In this document: positions 8,459 to 16,771 of the stretch, piece after piece
Layout: every line of letters starts with the position of its first letter
How positions within the stretch are numbered: position 1 is the stretch's first letter
Assembly (NCBI GenBank): GCA_016937995.1
Contig: JAFGVM010000040.1
Span: forward strand, 1-39,643
DNA: 39,643 nt
Source: Candidatus Delongbacteria bacterium
Lineage (GTDB): Bacteria > UBA4055
Direction: 5' to 3'
The notes under the pieces: model-generated
What the model saw: the letters and a program-made list of their open reading frames with translations, nothing else
Told to the model about the DNA's origin: nothing
The model's database searches: none
Position numbers and translations under genes: made by a program

Positions 8459-8487
8459 TTGCATAATAGTGTACTTTCCGTTATAAT
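8459..8487 (+). promoter_or_regulatory. Sigma70-like promoter for lipoprotein pair
   Basis: TTGCAT (8459-8464), a 17-base spacer and TATAAT (8482-8487) lie about 60 bases before the start at 8547. The match to a housekeeping promoter is good. No alternative of similar quality is seen in the spacer. Confidence 0.6.
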
Positions 8488-8546
8488 TTCTTGATAACAT
8501 AACACTGAAACAAATATTTACTCGTTTAATAAAAGGAGAATGTATC

Positions 8547-9035
8547 ATGAGAAAATTTACATTATTATTGATCGTAGTTCTATCGTTGTCATTTTTGGGT
8601 TGTGGTGGAAAGACAGCTGAAAAAGAAGCAATTAAGACTAATGACACCCCAGATCCTGCTACTGAGACAGTAGAGAAGAAGTTACCTGAAGGTTATCCTG
8701 AAGAATTGGTTATTCCATTTGACCTTGGAAAGAGAATGACAACCGGTGATGGTACCGGAAAACAAACTATTACTAAAGATGGAGAAATGTCTTTCGGGAA
8801 AGAGCGTAATTTTAAATCTTTCAATGTATGGCAAAGTATGCCAAAACAAGTACCTGAGATAATCAGTCATTTTAAAAAACTTTTTACTGATCTTCAGTAT
8901 GAAGGTGTATGGAAAGGTGAAGAAAATAATGCATACGGTGTTTTCAAGAAAGATGATAACGAAATTGAGATCCATATTTCTGAAGACCAATTTAAATTTG
9001 GTTTGAAGATCTGGGATGTTCAAGTCTTAAAATAA
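8547..9035 (+). CDS. Small lipoprotein of unknown function
   Basis: A 162-residue protein with a lipoprotein signal peptide: MRKFTLLLIVVLSLSFLGC, lipobox LSFLGC, lipidated Cys at 19. A low-complexity charged linker follows, then a ~100-residue domain beginning LPEGYPEELVIPFDLGKRM. No family is assigned with confidence. An AAAGGAG site precedes the ATG. It is 17 bases upstream of another lipoprotein gene on the same strand, and both probably use the promoter at 8459. Confidence 0.7.
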   Translation: MRKFTLLLIVVLSLSFLGCGGKTAEKEAIKTNDTPDPATETVEKKLPEGYPEELVIPFDLGKRMTTGDGTGKQTITKDGEMSFGKERNFKSFNVWQSMPKQVPEIISHFKKLFTDLQYEGVWKGEENNAYGVFKKDDNEIEIHISEDQFKFGLKIWDVQVLK

Positions 9036-9052
9036 AAATTGAGAGGGATAAA

Positions 9053-10144
9053 ATGAAATCTTTTTTGGTTGTTGTATTAATCATTTTGCTTTGCTTATTC
9101 AGTTGTTCTAAAAATGAACAATATCAGAAAAAAAATATAAATGGTGTTGAAGCAATATTTAATAAAAATATCCCTTCTGATAAAAACTTTAAAATTGATC
9201 TTAAAGACGAAGTCATATTGGATTTATCAAAACAGGATACTCTTAACCAAAATTTCTCTTTATCCAGAATGTCAGATGTAATACTGGATAAAGTTGGCAA
9301 CATCTATGTCCTTGATGATAGAAAATCTAAAATATTCAAGTTTGATTCAACAGGAGAATTTAAGAAAGAATTTGGGAACAAAGGAAGTGGACCTGGGGAA
9401 TTTATTAATACATATCCTGGTAGAATAGCTATCATCGACAATACACTATATGTTACATCCAGAGATCATCAAAAAGTAGTAAAATTTGATCTTGATGGTA
9501 ATAGTATCGGAGAAAAAAGATTTGATAGTCAAAGAAAATTTCCAAGAACGTTCAAAAAAACTGGTAAATATATTTGCGGTAACATATTTACATTTATAAG
9601 TGATACCGAACTTGAGAGGGAATTAGGATTGTTTGATTCAAACTTTGATTTGATCCAAACTTTCTACAAAGACATTTATGATATGAGAGAAAAAAACCTA
9701 AGTGTACCAGAAGAAGTATCATTAGCTGTTTCAAGCACTAATGATGTTTATGTGCCTGAATATAGTACTAATTCATATAAAATTAATGTATTCGATATGA
9801 AAGGTAACAAAAAAAGCATTATACAAAAGAATTACAGAGCAGTACCGTATTCACAGAAGGAATTAGATGACCTAAAAGATCTTTATGGTCAGTATCAAAT
9901 GAACGTTACAGGTAAAATGAAAAATGCAATTGAATATATACAACTTGATAAATTTGATCGTTTATGGGTTTTAACAGCAATGTGCGAAAAATCTAACACT
10001 TCAACTTTTGATGTCTTTAAAGACGGGATATTTCTTAATTCTGTCGAACTGGGTAATGACAGCACAACATTTGCATATTTCATGGAAGATAAACTAATGT
10101 TCATTGATTTTGAAAACACGATCATAAAATTCTACAATTATTAG
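9053..10144 (+). CDS. 6-bladed beta-propeller lipoprotein (NHL-like)
   Basis: A 363-residue protein with a lipobox near residue 18 (LLCLFSCSKN), so it is probably an envelope lipoprotein. The body shows repeated propeller blades: DVILDKVGNIYVLDDRKSKIFKFDSTGEF, then a KEFGNKGSGPGEF signature typical of the 6-blade/NHL families, then NTLYVTSRDHQKVVKFDLDGN and DKFDRLWVLTAMCE. Such proteins are abundant in Bacteroidetes and relatives; their ligands are mostly unknown. GAGAGGG lies before the ATG. It is downstream of and close to the 162-residue lipoprotein gene, probably the same operon. Confidence 0.8.
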   Translation: MKSFLVVVLIILLCLFSCSKNEQYQKKNINGVEAIFNKNIPSDKNFKIDLKDEVILDLSKQDTLNQNFSLSRMSDVILDKVGNIYVLDDRKSKIFKFDSTGEFKKEFGNKGSGPGEFINTYPGRIAIIDNTLYVTSRDHQKVVKFDLDGNSIGEKRFDSQRKFPRTFKKTGKYICGNIFTFISDTELERELGLFDSNFDLIQTFYKDIYDMREKNLSVPEEVSLAVSSTNDVYVPEYSTNSYKINVFDMKGNKKSIIQKNYRAVPYSQKELDDLKDLYGQYQMNVTGKMKNAIEYIQLDKFDRLWVLTAMCEKSNTSTFDVFKDGIFLNSVELGNDSTTFAYFMEDKLMFIDFENTIIKFYNY

Positions 10145-10166
10145 GATTATTCAGCGGCTTGCTGGG

Positions 10167-11108
10167 TTATAGAGTTTGAACATATTCAATAGTGATCTGA
10201 GTATATGAATCTAAAGGTAATTTATAAATATCTTTAGCATTATTATAGCTAATGTAACAATTTATAAAAAGTTTTGACAAGGTTGATAGATCACATTCTA
10301 CATTAATACAATTACCATTCTTGTCATATGTGTATTCTGTCTTATATTTTGCTTTTCCAATTTCATCTTCCTGGTACAACAGTATCCCGGAACCATCATA
10401 AATAAAATTTGTTTTATGCCTTCTACTATTCTCTCCGCTTCCTCCGACCTCTTATGAGTTTATTAATCTCTTATTATGATCGTAAGTATCTGTTTTTATA
10501 TAATCGGACTTCCATGATGGTTTATCCCATTTAACCTTCATATAATAATCCCATACAAACTTCTTAAAAGATTGCAAATTCCCATCATTATCGTAGGTAT
10601 ATTCTGTTTTAATACTATTGGTCCATTTGTCATTATTGAACTGTTCTGAAGTTTCGATCAGCAGTTTTCCATCATTATTCAGAGTACAATTAGTTCTTGT
10701 AGAATCCTTCCATGAGTCATCTGTCCATATTTCGTATATTTCTTTTATCCTGTTTCCTTTGTAGTCGAGAGTATAATTTGTCCGAGCACTGTTTGCCCAT
10801 TCATTTCCGATCCATAACTGCCAAAGAACTTTCAGTATATTTCCGTTATCATCAAGAAGATATCTTATTTTATTAGTATTTTCCCAGGCATTGTTATTCC
10901 AGGTTTGGTATAGTTCATTCAGCAGATTTCCATTACTGTCGTATTCGTATTCTACCCTGTTATCATTAAATAAATTAGCCTTGAAAGGATAAAGTTTCTC
11001 TGATATATATTTTTCTTTTATATTGCAAATTTCTTTATCCGAATTGTCATAGGTAAATGTTATTCTACTTGAGTTTTCGATCTGTATTATAGAAGGTTTG
11101 TATGTCAT
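10167..11108 (-). pseudogene. YD-repeat-like protein, interrupted by in-frame stop and lacking a signal peptide
   Basis: The minus strand from 11108 reads 218 residues containing four or five ~34-residue repeats of the form YEYDSNGN..-W-x-N-x-W, as in RHS/YD-type secreted proteins of FCB bacteria. A TAA at 10452-10454 interrupts it. The same frame then stays open for another 94 codons with recognisable repeat sequence (TNFIYDGSG, TEYTYDKNGN) to a stop at 10167. One base change (for example CAA to TAA) would explain the break. The frame has no ribosome site or signal peptide, and an in-frame stop lies just upstream, so the 5' part also appears lost. Confidence 0.65.
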
Positions 11109-11173
11109 TGGTTTGTGTTCAGTTTGTATTTATGTGTTGCCATTAAAAAATTGCAAGTCGGTTATTTAGCAAA

Positions 11174-11770
11174 TTAACTTCGTGCAAATTTTAGTAATGG
11201 TTTTATATCATCCTGATCGGCTGCTTTTACAGCATCAATGTATACTTTTCTTGTATCGCTTTGAGGAGTTAAATTGGTTTTACTCCAGGTAAACACTTTG
11301 CCGTTAAACCCATGTGAGATCAATATATCACCACATAATCTAGAATGTCTACCGTTACCATTAGGAAATGGATGTATCTTGACCATTCTGTGTTTGAATC
11401 TAACTGCAATCTCATCCTCTGAATATGTTTTATTTCTTATCCAATATCTACAATCATCAATTAAATATTTTAATTCTGTTGCGATCTGAAATTTATCTAC
11501 ACCTATATTTTTATTGGTTTTCCTAAATTTACCTGCCCATCCCCAAACATCACAGAACATTTTTTTATGGACATCGCAAATAAATTTTTCTGATAAAATT
11601 TCATCAAGCTTGAATTTTCTTTTAAAAGTCCAGGCAACAGCATCTTCAATATTGTTTTGTTCAAATTCGTCCAGTTCACCCTTGGAGGATATTGTTTTGA
11701 TCAACAGTCCTTCTCTCTCCTCCTCCGATATCGGAGTCTGTCCGTTTTCATAAATAAGTTCTAATCCCAT
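11174..11770 (-). CDS. Mobile mystery protein B (Fic/Doc family)
   Basis: A 198-residue Fic-domain protein. The catalytic motif HPFPNGNGRHSR is complete at 133-144, with His133, so AMP- or other nucleotide-transfer activity onto a target protein is plausible. The N-terminal MGLELIYENGQTPISEEEREGL and overall length fit the mobile mystery protein B family, which is always found beside mobile mystery protein A. An N-terminal S-E-E-E-R-E-G stretch is near, but does not exactly match, the S/TxxxE(G/N) inhibitory motif. The start overlaps the A gene by 10 bases, so the two are co-translated. Confidence 0.85.
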   Translation of the reverse strand: MGLELIYENGQTPISEEEREGLLIKTISSKGELDEFEQNNIEDAVAWTFKRKFKLDEILSEKFICDVHKKMFCDVWGWAGKFRKTNKNIGVDKFQIATELKYLIDDCRYWIRNKTYSEDEIAVRFKHRMVKIHPFPNGNGRHSRLCGDILISHGFNGKVFTWSKTNLTPQSDTRKVYIDAVKAADQDDIKPLLKFARS

Positions 11771-12219
11771 AGATACTTCGGCATCTCCCTTTTGATCTCT
11801 TCAGCTCTTTCTTTTACAGCCTTTTTTAATCTTGCTTCAGAATTTTTCTGATCTTCTAGACTCATATTCACCGACGTACGGTTCACTATATCCTTTGCGA
11901 TCTCATAAGCTCTCTTTTCGATCATGTTTTCAAGTGATCCTTCGTTTGGAATAAATCCGTAAACGAATTTCATGTTCATTACCTCAGCATACTTTTTCAG
12001 ACCACTAAGAGTAATTGAACCTTCTACTTCTCTTTGCTCAATCTGATTAGCCGCTTGCTTAGACATTCCTAATTTTTTACTTAATTGGCTCAAAGACATA
12101 TTCAAGGCTGATCTTATCGCATTAATCCAACCACTTTTAGGCACAGTAACACCTTTCGCTTTTTTTAAATAATTTATTTTTTGATCAGTTTGATGTAATA
12201 ATAGTTTTGTTTTTTTCAT
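11761..12219 (-). CDS. Mobile mystery protein A (HTH DNA-binding protein)
   Basis: A 152-residue protein with an XRE-type helix-turn-helix at about 41-62 (MSLSQLSKKLGMSKQAANQI), preceded by a WINAIRSALN segment typical of this family. The C-terminal half is a charged helical region. By family, it is the upstream partner of the Fic protein and sits on mobile or accessory DNA more often than not. It probably represses its own promoter through the palindromes at 12279-12361. The ATG at 12219 follows CTAGGAATGATTACTT. A toxin-antitoxin-like role for the pair is inference. Confidence 0.85.
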   Translation of the reverse strand: MKKTKLLLHQTDQKINYLKKAKGVTVPKSGWINAIRSALNMSLSQLSKKLGMSKQAANQIEQREVEGSITLSGLKKYAEVMNMKFVYGFIPNEGSLENMIEKRAYEIAKDIVNRTSVNMSLEDQKNSEARLKKAVKERAEEIKREMPKYLWD

Positions 12220-12253
12220 AAGTAATCATTCCTAGCTATATTTTATCAAATAC

Positions 12254-12283
12254 AATATAACTATACAATCATATCTTTGTCAA
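12254..12283 (-). promoter_or_regulatory. Promoter of mobile mystery A/B genes, -35 inside an operator
   Basis: On the minus strand TTGACA (12278-12283) is followed by an 18-base spacer and TATATT (12254-12259), about 35 bases before the start at 12219. The -35 hexamer lies inside the first palindrome (12279-12296), which would let a bound repressor block RNA polymerase. Confidence 0.5.
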
Positions 12284-12361
12284 GCAATAACTTGACATAC
12301 ATGGAATTTTGTCAAGTAATATCTTGACGTATACGACTATTTTATCAAGCAATAACTTGAC
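12279..12361. promoter_or_regulatory. Three palindromic operator-like sites GTCAAG-N6-CTTGAC
   Basis: Copies lie at 12279-12296 (GTCAAGCAATAACTTGAC), 12311-12328 (GTCAAGTAATATCTTGAC) and 12344-12361 (ATCAAGCAATAACTTGAC). Start-to-start spacing is 32 and 33 bases, about three DNA turns, so all sites lie on one face. They sit between the divergent mobile mystery A and threonine synthase genes. The symmetry fits a dimeric HTH protein. Confidence 0.75.
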
Positions 12362-12508
12362 GTTTAATCTTGTTTTATTCTTTAAATATGAGCTTTTGTA
12401 TCAACCTTGCCCCTATCCCCTAAAAAAATTCCTTGCAAATAAATCCTCATTCTCTTATCATTTAACTTCTCAAGAATGATATAATTAATTAAAATAAAAG
12501 GGTAAAAA

Positions 12509-13873
12509 ATGCAAAAACCTATCACTTACTACTCAACAAATCTCAAAGCTGAACCTGTATCATTCAAGGATGCACTCTTAAAAGGTATCGCACCTGACAA
12601 AGGTCTTTATATGCCTTTTGACATTCCTCAGTTCACTAAAGATGAGATAAATGCTTTTGCTGATAAGGAATATTACGAAATAGCTTATGAAGTCATTCAT
12701 AAATTTCTTAAAGACGACATTCCTGCTGATGACCTGAAAGAACTTGTAAAAGATGCTTATAACTATGAAGTTCCTTTGGAAAAAGGTTATGACAGAAAGT
12801 ATGTTCTCAGACTTGATCAGGGACCTACTGCTTCATTCAAGGATTTCGCTGCAAGAATGATGGGTAGACTGATGAATTATTATCTGCAGAGACAACATAG
12901 AAAATTATTGATACTAACAGCTACATCAGGTGATACCGGAAGTGCAATAGCAAATGCTTTTTACGGTTTAAATAATATAAAAGTTGTCGTGCTATTCCCT
13001 GAGAATGAAGTTACGAACAGACAAAGAAAACAAATGACCACTTTAGGTGATAATGTTCAGATCATTTCTCTTGATGGAAAATTCGATGATTGCCAGGCTC
13101 TTGTGAAAGAAGCCTTTGTAGATATTGAACTTGACCATCTGGGACTTTCTTCTGCAAACTCTATCAATATTGGAAGATTGATACCTCAGACAGTTTATTA
13201 CTTCTATGCTTACGCTAAATTAAAGCAGAGTAATGACGAAAAAGTCATCTTTTCAGTTCCTTCAGGTAACTTTGGTGATATGATGGGTGGTGTTATAGCT
13301 ATGAAAATGGGACTTCCTGTAGAAAAATTCATTATTGCAACCAATGAAAATGATGAATTCCCTAAATATCTTAATACTGATAAATATGAACTTGTGGTAC
13401 CTTCAAAGAATTGTATCTCAAGTGCTATGAACGTTGGGCATCCAAGTAATATGTCCAGACTTGTAGCTTTATACAGCGGAATAATGAATGAAAAAGGCGA
13501 AGTTCTTAAAGCTGCGGATATGGATCTGATGAGAAAAGAAATATGGTCTGTAAGTATTGACGATGCTCATACAAAAGAAACTATAGTTGATGCGTGGAAT
13601 AAGCATCAATTACTACTGGAACCTCACGGTTCTGTAGGTTGGGCAGGTCTTCATAAGTATTTAGATGAAACCGGTGATGACAAAGACCAGCTTTATGTAT
13701 CTCTGGAAACTGCACATCCTGCAAAATTCCCTGAAGAGATCACAAGATTATTGAACATAGATCCTGATCTTCCAAAAAGCCTTGAAGGAATTGAAGAAAA
13801 AGAAGAGCAGTATGACACGATCACAACGAAATACGAAGATTTCAAAGCATATTTGCTGAAGAATTATAAGTAA
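12509..13873 (+). CDS. thrC: Threonine synthase
   Basis: A 454-residue PLP enzyme converting O-phosphohomoserine to threonine. The N-terminus ITYYSTNLKAEPVSFKDALLKGIAPDKGLYMP is characteristic of the long (E. coli/yeast type) threonine synthases. The PLP lysine is Lys111 in GPTASFKDFAARM, and the phosphate-binding TATSGDTGSAIANAF motif follows at about 137. The C-terminal HGSVGWAGL and ETAHPAKFPEEI segments are also family hallmarks. The ribosome site is AAAGGGT. It is followed at 171 bases by the ApgM-like gene, which may supply its substrate. A composite palindrome lies in the gap. Confidence 0.95.
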   Translation: MQKPITYYSTNLKAEPVSFKDALLKGIAPDKGLYMPFDIPQFTKDEINAFADKEYYEIAYEVIHKFLKDDIPADDLKELVKDAYNYEVPLEKGYDRKYVLRLDQGPTASFKDFAARMMGRLMNYYLQRQHRKLLILTATSGDTGSAIANAFYGLNNIKVVVLFPENEVTNRQRKQMTTLGDNVQIISLDGKFDDCQALVKEAFVDIELDHLGLSSANSINIGRLIPQTVYYFYAYAKLKQSNDEKVIFSVPSGNFGDMMGGVIAMKMGLPVEKFIIATNENDEFPKYLNTDKYELVVPSKNCISSAMNVGHPSNMSRLVALYSGIMNEKGEVLKAADMDLMRKEIWSVSIDDAHTKETIVDAWNKHQLLLEPHGSVGWAGLHKYLDETGDDKDQLYVSLETAHPAKFPEEITRLLNIDPDLPKSLEGIEEKEEQYDTITTKYEDFKAYLLKNYK

Positions 13874-13883
13874 TCTGAGAGAC

Positions 13884-13972
13884 AATCCCAACGGGATGTA
13901 ACTCCCATAACCACAGGTTTTAACCTGTGGGACAACCCCTGGATCCCTCCCGATAAATCGGGAAGGATGACG
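13884..13972. repeat. Composite three-palindrome intergenic element, copy 1
   Basis: Three small palindromes follow one another: ATCCCAACGGGAT, CAGGTTTTAACCTG, and TCCCGATAAATCGGGA, ending GGATGACG. The reverse complement of the whole ~85-base unit matches 26398-26481 almost throughout, so it is a dispersed element present in both orientations. Confidence 0.7.
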
Positions 13973-14043
13973 AACATAAGGAACGCAGGAATGCGTTCTT
14001 TAACCATCAACCAACAACCAGTAACCTGTAAGGAACTCACACA

Positions 14044-15249
14044 ATGAAATATATAATAATCCTCGGCGACGGAATGAGCGACTACCCGATAGAAAAAATT
14101 GGAAATAAAACCCCGTTGATGGCAGCTAACATTCCGAACATCGATAAACTTGCAAAAATGGGCCGTACCGGCAAATTCCAGACAGTACCAATGGAACTGC
14201 CTCCGGGAAGTGAAGTGGCGAATATGGCCGTCTTAGGGTATGATGTGAGAAAACTTTATCAGGGTCGTGGTGTACTAGAAGCTGCAAGTATGGGAGTTGA
14301 GCTTGATAATAACGATCTTGCTATGAGATGTAATCTTATTTGCATAGAAGATGGAAATATAAAGAATCACTCTGCAGGTCATATCGACTCTGAAGAATCT
14401 CATCAGCTTATTGATGCTCTGAATAAAGAACTCGGTGATGATCTTGTAAAATTCCATAAGGGTGTCAGCTACAGACATCTGCTTGTTCTGAAGAACGGAA
14501 GAAAGGAAGTAAAGCTGACCCCGCCTCATGATGTACCTGGAACTCCTTTCATGGATGTACTTCCTGTATCTGAGAAAAGAGATGCTGACGGTACTACAAA
14601 ATTACTTACTGATCTTATCATGAGATCCCAGGATATTTTAAATGCTCATCCTATCAATATCAAAAGAGTTGCAGAAGGTAAAGATCCTGCAAATTCAGTA
14701 TGGTTCTGGTCAGCCGGGTACAAACCTGAGATGAAAACTCTTCAAGAGTTGTATGGAAAGACAGGAGCAGTTATTTCAGCAGTAGATCTACTTTACGGAA
14801 TTGGTGTATATGCAGGCATGGAAGTTATCCATGTAGAAGGTGCAACTGGTTTGTACACTACAAATTACGAGGGTAAAGCTAAAGCAGCTGTTGATGCTTT
14901 AAAAAGACACGATCTTGTTTATTTACATATAGAAGCTACTGATGAGGCAGGTCATGAGGGGAATGTCGATCTTAAAATAAAAGCTCTGGAATACTTGGAC
15001 AGCAGAGCAGTAAAATATATCATGGAAGAAACCGCAAAAATGGACGAACCTGTAGCTATCGCTATTACTCCGGACCATGCAACTCCATGTGCTCTGAGAA
15101 CTCATACTCACGATCCTGTTCCGTTTATTATCTACAGACCTAATGAAGAACCTGATGAAGTAACAGAGTACAATGAAGTTTCTGTTGAGAAAGGATTTTA
15201 CGGTACTATAAAAGATGATCAGTTCATTAAAGCTTTATTGGGAATATAG
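14044..15249 (+). CDS. ApgM-like alkaline-phosphatase-superfamily enzyme; proposed homoserine kinase
   Basis: A 401-residue member of the archaeal-type 2,3-bisphosphoglycerate-independent phosphoglycerate mutase family. Metal and nucleophile residues are visible: Asp9 in ILGDGMSD, the nucleophile candidate Ser56 in PPGSEVANMAVLGYD, HIEATDEAGHEG and the C-terminal ITPDHATP...THTHDPVP. A subfamily of these proteins, found beside threonine synthase in genomes without ThrB, has been proposed to be the homoserine kinase. Its position directly after thrC supports that reading over glycolysis. Phosphoglycerate mutase activity remains possible. AAGGA precedes the ATG. Confidence 0.85.
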   Translation: MKYIIILGDGMSDYPIEKIGNKTPLMAANIPNIDKLAKMGRTGKFQTVPMELPPGSEVANMAVLGYDVRKLYQGRGVLEAASMGVELDNNDLAMRCNLICIEDGNIKNHSAGHIDSEESHQLIDALNKELGDDLVKFHKGVSYRHLLVLKNGRKEVKLTPPHDVPGTPFMDVLPVSEKRDADGTTKLLTDLIMRSQDILNAHPINIKRVAEGKDPANSVWFWSAGYKPEMKTLQELYGKTGAVISAVDLLYGIGVYAGMEVIHVEGATGLYTTNYEGKAKAAVDALKRHDLVYLHIEATDEAGHEGNVDLKIKALEYLDSRAVKYIMEETAKMDEPVAIAITPDHATPCALRTHTHDPVPFIIYRPNEEPDEVTEYNEVSVEKGFYGTIKDDQFIKALLGI

Positions 15250-15588
15250 TTATTGTAAAATACCTGAACAAAAGAATATTGTAGTTAAGATAAATACATA
15301 AGAGTGGTACTTCATTTTCACCCTTTTGGTAAGGCGTGGAAGCCTTCCCCTACGGTCATTGGTGTGCTCGTGTATTATCGGGTGGTAATCTTTTGATTTA
15401 AATAATTAACTATTCATTGTTAATTATTAATTGAAAAAGGGTCGCAGATCTGCGACCCCTACTTCATAATTGGACATTCCGTGTTGAATATTCATGGCGT
15501 AATAAATTACGCCGCAACGCCTTCCACTAACACCTCTACAAACTCCCTCATCTTTTGATAATTTTCTACAAAACAAACATTATTTCAT
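15250..15588. other. Gene-free repeat-rich spacer
   Basis: No convincing coding sequence was seen on either strand. It holds an AAGGCGTGGAAGCCTT hairpin with a CCCCTAC tail (about 15331-15352), a 20-base perfect palindrome GGGTCGCAGA/TCTGCGACCC at 15440-15459 with CCTAC after it, and GGCGTAAT-aa-ATTACGCC at 15496-15513. A stretch before the last (TTGGACATTCC...) is shared with 26507-26560. These are intergenic palindromic elements; the first could also terminate the upstream gene. Confidence 0.6.
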
Positions 15589-15617
15589 TTGCTTTATGCC
15601 CATTATTTCGTTATATT
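15589..15617 (+). promoter_or_regulatory. Sigma70-like promoter for secreted TPR-like protein
   Basis: TTGCTT (15589-15594), a 17-base spacer and TATATT (15612-15617) lie 50 bases before the start at 15667. It is the best promoter match in this spacer. Confidence 0.55.
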
Positions 15618-15666
15618 CAAGTTATAGACTTTACTTTTTTTAAAATAAAATATCGGGAGGTCCAAA

Positions 15667-16704
15667 ATGTTAAAAAGATTATTTTTTTTGATTCCTCTGG
15701 TCTTTTACATGCTGTTATTTGCAAAAAATGCAAATGACAAAACAAACACATCGGGAACTAGTAAATCAGAGTTGAACAACACCGCCAACACGGTAGAATT
15801 AAGTAGAAGTGTTTACACGGATTATGTACCGAATGATGAAGAAAGGGTTTACAAAGAGATCCAGTACGCAAAAAAACTGTATCGCAGCGGAGATCATGTA
15901 AAGGCAAAGGCCATCCTTAAACAATTAAAGAAAGATGATAACAAAGAATTATCAGAACAGGCACACTACCTCTGCTTAAAATGGTATAACAGCCTTTTCA
16001 TACCGATCGATGCCACAGATAACACTAAATATGTTGTGGATACCCAGGAGCTGGACAGCTTTAAAGAAAAATTTCCTAACAGTAAATACCTGGATGAACT
16101 GGAATATTTTTTTAACAAAGATCTTTCCATTTTTAATAAGAACATCCAAAGATCTCAAAATTCAAAGAGGATCGAACTTAACGACAGTTGCACATTCAGG
16201 TATAAGAACGATTCTACATATCTTTGTACATTCCATAAGAAATACAGATCGAAAGACGGGAACGAACATGACCTGATAGTAAAAGTATCCGGAAAGATTA
16301 AAAAATATGAACCATGGGGAAACATGCAGGATGAATGGGAAACCAAAGGACTTTTGATCGATGACGATTCCAGAATTTCGATTAAAATTGATAACGAGGA
16401 AAAGATCATCATCAAAGATTATGTCGAGTTTAAACAGCAGCCTAAATATGAACTTAAAAAAGTTGAAGAATACGGTATTGAATCCGAAAAAAGATCAATA
16501 AAAGAAGATAATGCTGAAAACACAACTCAGTTAGCAACTTATCTGACAGATGATCTTATAATGCCGAACTTTAAAGTTCAGTTCATTTACGGAAAGATGA
16601 ATGAACTTATCCCTGAAAAGATCCGGAGAGCTGATGATCTTCTGAATGAGAGATTCCACTCAAAATGTTATGTTGATCTGAGGCTGAACGAATTCGGGAA
16701 ATAA
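15667..16704 (+). CDS. Secreted TPR-like protein, paralogue 1
   Basis: A 345-residue protein with a signal peptide (MLKRLFFLIPLVFYMLLFAK) and a GGGAGG site before the ATG. Residues ~60-110 (EIQYAKKLYRSGDHVKAKAIL...LSEQAHYLCLKWYNSLF) look like a tetratricopeptide-type helical pair. The C-terminal half carries LNDSCTFRYKNDSTYLCTFHKKY and DEWETKGLLIDDDS. The same blocks in the same order occur in the 393-residue product of 17268-18449, so the two are paralogues. No named family is recognised. Single Cys residues in the shared SCT/LCT strands could form a disulfide. It ends at a strong terminator. Confidence 0.7.
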   Translation: MLKRLFFLIPLVFYMLLFAKNANDKTNTSGTSKSELNNTANTVELSRSVYTDYVPNDEERVYKEIQYAKKLYRSGDHVKAKAILKQLKKDDNKELSEQAHYLCLKWYNSLFIPIDATDNTKYVVDTQELDSFKEKFPNSKYLDELEYFFNKDLSIFNKNIQRSQNSKRIELNDSCTFRYKNDSTYLCTFHKKYRSKDGNEHDLIVKVSGKIKKYEPWGNMQDEWETKGLLIDDDSRISIKIDNEEKIIIKDYVEFKQQPKYELKKVEEYGIESEKRSIKEDNAENTTQLATYLTDDLIMPNFKVQFIYGKMNELIPEKIRRADDLLNERFHSKCYVDLRLNEFGK

Positions 16705-16710
16705 AAAAAT

Positions 16711-16742
16711 GAAAAAATGGGCATTGAAATGCCCATTTTTTC
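16711..16742 (+). terminator. Strong bidirectional Rho-independent terminator
   Basis: GAAAAAATGGGCATT (16711-16725) pairs perfectly with AATGCCCATTTTTTC (16728-16742), giving a tight GC core and T tracts on both strands. It sits seven bases after the stop of the secreted protein at 16704 and 30 bases past the end of the convergent RRM gene. Confidence 0.85.
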
Positions 16743-16771
16743 ATACTGATAATGACTCGGTATGACGAAAT

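Noticed and set aside
12279-12361. CRISPR-like or iteron reading of the three spaced repeats
   Set aside because: Only three 18-base palindromes with 14-15-base gaps, no cas or replication genes nearby; position at a promoter favours operators.
15555-15737. 60-codon plus-strand ORF overlapping the start of the secreted protein gene
   Set aside because: It overlaps the promoter and the signal peptide of the real gene in another frame, has no ribosome site and no recognisable composition.
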